From Pycnococcus provasolii (lineage: Eukaryota; Chlorophyta; Pseudoscourfieldiophyceae; Pseudoscourfieldiales): a DNA stretch of 64,000 nt. Positions 60,885 through 64,000 of the stretch are shown piece after piece. Location of the stretch: assembly GCA_049487715.1 (NCBI GenBank), contig CP150548.1, positions 434,001-498,000 of the forward strand, given 5' to 3'. The position numbers and the translations under genes were made by a program. Numbering within the stretch: the stretch's first letter is position 1; the number at the start of each line of letters is the position of its first letter. The notes below the pieces were generated by a model. It saw only the letters and a program-made list of their open reading frames with translations, made no database searches and had not been told where the DNA came from.

Positions 60885-61182
60885 TCGATTATGTATGAGA
60901 GAAAGTGTAACGTAACGTGAGTATATAATAGAACTAAGGCAGTTGATGGGTAACATAAAGCTGTAAATGAATTGTTTTTCACCGGTGTTAAAAAACCGTT
61001 GTTTTCCCTGGTAAACACCGTTTCCATGAGGGTGACGGGTAGACCTTACGGGAGCGATGCGATGCGATATTGCGATGCGTCGTCAACGTGCTCAGTCAAC
61101 GTTTTGGTGCCCTCCCTCCGACCTCCGTCGCCCTTCCGGAAGTTCCACTCTGCAAGCGCAAAGCAAACAAGAGGCCGCGACC

Positions 61183-62379
61183 ATGGCCGCGACGGATCCG
61201 AAGTTCAAGGGCGGCGACTCGTGGCACTGGAACGAGCGCGACCTGAAGAGTGACCTCGACGCGCGACTCAGCGCTGTGTTTGGAAATATGACGCTCGTAG
61301 ACGAGACGGGCACAAAGGTACGTCGTGACGGTGTTTTCTTTTTCTTTCTTTTTTGGTGTGGTGTTGCGATCCACGCACGGTACTCACTCACGCAACAACA
61401 CGCTTTGCAATAACACCGATCGATACAGCTGCGCACGACGGGTGCGACTTGCGACGGCGAGGTTCTGCTGAACACGCGCAAGGGGCGGCAGTTCGTGATC
61501 GTGTCCGTTAAGGTGGTCGTGGAGTACAGTGGACGCCTGGAGATTGGAACGACGGTCACAGGCTCTTCGAACGGCGCCATCATCTTCCCTGAGGTGGGAA
61601 ACGGCGCGGAGAATGCCGACCCGACGAAGTGGGAGGTGGAGGTGCTGACCTATGAGGAGAAGCGGTGGAAGGCGCAGAACCCGCAGATGCCGAAGCAGAT
61701 GCCAAAACCGCCGTCAGCCGCGAAGAAGGTCGCCGTTGGTGGCGACGACGACGGCGACGACGACGACGACCAGCCTCCGGGTCCTCCGAAGAGCCTTGAC
61801 GAGCTGTACCTCACGCACGAGGACAAGGCGCTGAAGACGTCCGCAGGCCGTGAGGATGTGGTGGCAAAGGTGTCGGCGGCAATCAAGCGCGCTCTTACCG
61901 CGGTGGAAGTTTCTGCTCTCGGCCAGACGTCAGATGCACCCGCCCCCGACGGCGAGGAGGATGGTGGCGACGGCGGCGAGCTGACTGAGGAGGTGCGCCA
62001 GCGCGTGGCTGAGATGCGCGTCGCGGGTCGTCCCGAGCGTGTCAAGGAAGCTTTGGCAAAGCTCGCTTCCGACGATGCGAGCACGACGGAAATCGACCTC
62101 ACGTACACCCATCTGGAGTCGGATGCGGTGGACGAGCTGTTTCAGCTTCTTGCGCGCACGTCGTGCCCTCTCACATCTGTGAAGCTTGCGCAGGGAGTTA
62201 TCACGGGTCTGTGCGCGAGCCACGTGCAACCTCTCGTCGCGCGCATTGCGGGCGGCGGGCTTGCTGATCTGACGAGCGTCGTGCTTGACCGCAAGGTTGT
62301 GGATGGCGACGCGGCGATGTCTGCGATCTTGCAGGGTGTGCAGCTCATCAGGAAGGACCTTAAGGTGACTCTGGTTTGA
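61183..62379 (+). CDS. AHA1_N-domain protein with helical/LRR-like C-terminus, two exons
   Basis: Exon 1 (61183-61317: DSWHWNERDLKSDLDARL) ends at a GTACGT donor; exon 2 (61429-62379) starts after a GATACAG acceptor, phase 0; 361 aa. The N-terminal ~150 residues resemble the Hsp90-ATPase activator AHA1 domain (WHWNERD..., GEVLLNTRKGRQFVIVSVKVVVEYSG, VGNGAENADPTKWEVEV). Instead of the usual C-terminal AHA1 (START-like) half there is an acidic linker and a tail with TEIDLTYTHLESDAVDELFQLL and LTSVVLDRKVVDGDAAM, like two leucine-rich-repeat turns. Possible Hsp90 co-chaperone; the C-terminal fold is a guess. No TGTAA was seen downstream. Confidence 0.75.
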
Positions 62380-63027
62380 TTGAAGTGCCCATCACAAAGG
62401 CCAATCCCTAACTTGATTTTTCGACGCTTGAGGATGAAGAAAGAACTTGTACTGTATTTAATTTTCAAATAACAAAAACAACAATAAAAACAACAATTAA
62501 TGTGTTTATGTGGTGTACAACTTTGATTTACATCTTTACACCTTGAACGGACGACGACGACATGGCAAAAAAAGTGGAAGATGAATGTGAAAAACGTGAA
62601 AAATGAGTGTGAAAAAACGCAAAGCAGACGAGCAAAGCAGACTGTAACGCGAAGTGACAGGTGGATCTGGATGGGAGGGAGAGCGCGTGCAAAAACGCTA
62701 ACCCTAACCCAACAGAAACCCTAACCCAAACAGAACCCCGAACCGGAGCTCCGCCAGTGCTCCTGAGACTGCTCCTGCCCCAGGCTGTTAGGGCAAAAGA
62801 TCCCCTCCCCACGCCCCACAGGCCACAGGGTGTACGTGCCCCCCCGTCTAATCTTCGAGCCTCATCTCTTCTCCGCCCTTCATTCGCCCCGGGTGGAAAA
62901 AATCCTTATCTGCAAGGACGTCTGGACCCCCTCCCCTGTTCTGACACCGATTGCCAGATCCTCACGCCCGGAGCTCCCATCACACCACCCTCATCACTCT
63001 TTGTCTTATCTTCTCTTTGTGATAATC
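62380..63027. other. intergenic, pyrophosphatase promoter and leader
   Basis: Apart from the CCCTAA motifs, a CAACAA tract (62473-62495) follows the AHA1_N gene. No gene seen; an upstream in-frame extension of the pyrophosphatase from 62830 lacks transit-like features and is rejected. Confidence 0.45.
62698..62728. promoter_or_regulatory. CCCTAA motifs upstream of pyrophosphatase
   Basis: CTAACCCTAACCC and AGAAACCCTAACCC units, about 300 bp before the ATG at 63028. Confidence 0.6.
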
Positions 63028-63861
63028 ATGATTTCGTCCCGTTCGTCTCTCGTGCTCCGCCGAAGCTCGGCTCTGGCTCGTGCTTCTCGTCCTCGTGCTT
63101 CTCGGTCTTCCGGTCGGGTTACGCGTGCGGCGTCCACGGCTGTCCAAACGCAGTACTCGACGGAAACGAAGGGTGAGTCGGATACGCTCGAGTGGCGTAT
63201 GTTCGTCAAAGAAGGGGATAAGACCGTCTCGCCATGGCACGACATTCCCGCCTCACCCGCGGATGGTCTGATCAACTTCTTCTGCGAGATCCCCAAGGAG
63301 ACGGCCGCGAAGATGGAGGTGACGCTCGACGAGGCGGGTAACCCCATCAAGCAGGATGTGAAGAAGGAGAAGCTCCGCTTCTACCCCTACAACATCAACT
63401 GGAACTACGGCATGATGCCGCAGACGTGGGAGGACCCCAAGCACGCGAACCCCGAGCTCAACAACATGATGGGTGACAACGATCCCCTCGACATTGTGGA
63501 AATCGGCTCCGCCACCTGCGAGATGGGCGCAACCTACGCCGTGAAGCCGCTCGGCGTCTACGCGATGATTGACGACGGCGAGGTGGACTGGAAGCTCATT
63601 GCCATCCGCACGGACGACCCCAAGGCGGACGCCGTCAACGACGTCGCGGACGTCGAGAAGGAGTTCCCGGGTGAGCTGGAGAAGATCCGCGTGTGGTTCC
63701 GTGACTACAAGATGCCCGACGGCAAGCCGGCGAACGAGTTTGGATACGACGACAAGTGCATGGACAAGGCGTTCGCGCTCGGCGTCATTGACGAGGTCAA
63801 GGGCTTCTACAACGCGCTGAAGAGCGGCGAGCGTGAGAACGACGACGGCCTTGCCCTGTAA
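63028..63861 (+). CDS. soluble inorganic pyrophosphatase, organelle-targeted
   Basis: Hydrolyses pyrophosphate, pulling biosynthetic reactions forward. From the ATG at 63028 it is 277 aa: a Ser/Arg/Ala leader (MISSRSSLVLRRSSALARAS) typical of plastid or mitochondrial targeting, then the family-I enzyme. Motifs: FYPYNINWNYGMMPQTWED, the metal-binding GDNDPLDIVEIG, VDWKLIAIRTDDP, WFRDYKMPDGKPANEFGYD. All catalytic Asp and Lys regions are intact. TGTAA at 63912-63916. No further gene begins before the window ends. Confidence 0.94.
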   Translation: MISSRSSLVLRRSSALARASRPRASRSSGRVTRAASTAVQTQYSTETKGESDTLEWRMFVKEGDKTVSPWHDIPASPADGLINFFCEIPKETAAKMEVTLDEAGNPIKQDVKKEKLRFYPYNINWNYGMMPQTWEDPKHANPELNNMMGDNDPLDIVEIGSATCEMGATYAVKPLGVYAMIDDGEVDWKLIAIRTDDPKADAVNDVADVEKEFPGELEKIRVWFRDYKMPDGKPANEFGYDDKCMDKAFALGVIDEVKGFYNALKSGERENDDGLAL

Positions 63862-64000
63862 GGTTGTTGTTGACGTCGTGCAAACTAAAAAGGAAGGTTG
63901 TTTTTATGTCTTGTAAGCAACCTGCTTCTTCTTTTTATTGGTTTTGATACTAGTAGTCTGTGGTCTAGTAAGCTTTGTGTTTGTGCTGTACTGTAGTCCT

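Overview
This is nuclear DNA from a unicellular, flagellated, photosynthetic eukaryote. The best fit is a chlorophyte green alga of prasinophyte type. Genes are GC-rich, densely packed on both strands and intron-poor; the few introns found have GTA-type donors and usually a CTAAC-like branch site. Many genes carry the pentamer TGTAA shortly after the stop codon, which is the polyadenylation signal known from chlorophyte algae. Plastid-related products (Tic20-like translocon protein, a DUF3593/Ycf49-like membrane protein, a plastid-lipid-associated-like protein, indole-3-glycerol-phosphate synthase, an organellar-type pyrophosphatase) lie beside ciliary ones (SPEF2/CPC1, an SFI1-like centrin-binding protein, a TSNAXIP1-like coiled-coil protein, a NEK-type kinase). 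Species and lineage are inferred, not proven.

Layout. 1-1332: ribosomal protein eL33 with a 20-nt first exon, then a small membrane/coiled-coil protein. 1500-3766: an intruder zone, first with GC-rich hairpins, then (about 2.33-3.7 kb) a strongly AT-rich island with a truncated NUMOD4/HNH-like ORF and an unknown ORF, each preceded by the same bipartite upstream element. It looks like captured giant-virus or organelle-type DNA. 3767-8527: a frame-disrupted PAP/fibrillin-like gene, an F-box/kelch protein, the DUF3593/Ycf49-like protein and DPM1. 9205-26236: SFI1-like protein, PH-domain protein, RPB6 (two exons), an unknown two-exon gene, TFIIA-gamma, the COPII coat protein Sec31 and a multi-BRCT protein whose frame is broken once. 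26809-33024: a 2071-aa DUF4062/NACHT/WD40 STAND NTPase with a predicted N-myristoylation start. 33869-44596: IGP synthase, a tentative small spliced gene, a four-EF-hand protein, NAD kinase and the 1813-aa SPEF2/CPC1 protein. 46079-53342: TSNAXIP1-like, NEK kinase, and a LamG-like/GT2 fusion. 54057-63861: Tic20-like, nucleoside hydrolase, SET/ATXR2-like, MFS transporter, neurochondrin-like, an AHA1_N-domain protein (two exons) and pyrophosphatase.

How it fits together. There is no operon-like pathway; most genes are independent housekeeping, plastid or ciliary units. Two genome-wide signals stand out. Short TTAGGG/CCCTAA (telomere-type) arrays sit about 60-300 bp upstream of many housekeeping and plastid genes but were not seen upstream of the ciliary genes. 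TGTAA signals flank many stop codons, sometimes facing each other within about 20 bp in convergent pairs. No tRNA, rRNA, CRISPR array or complete transposon was recognised.
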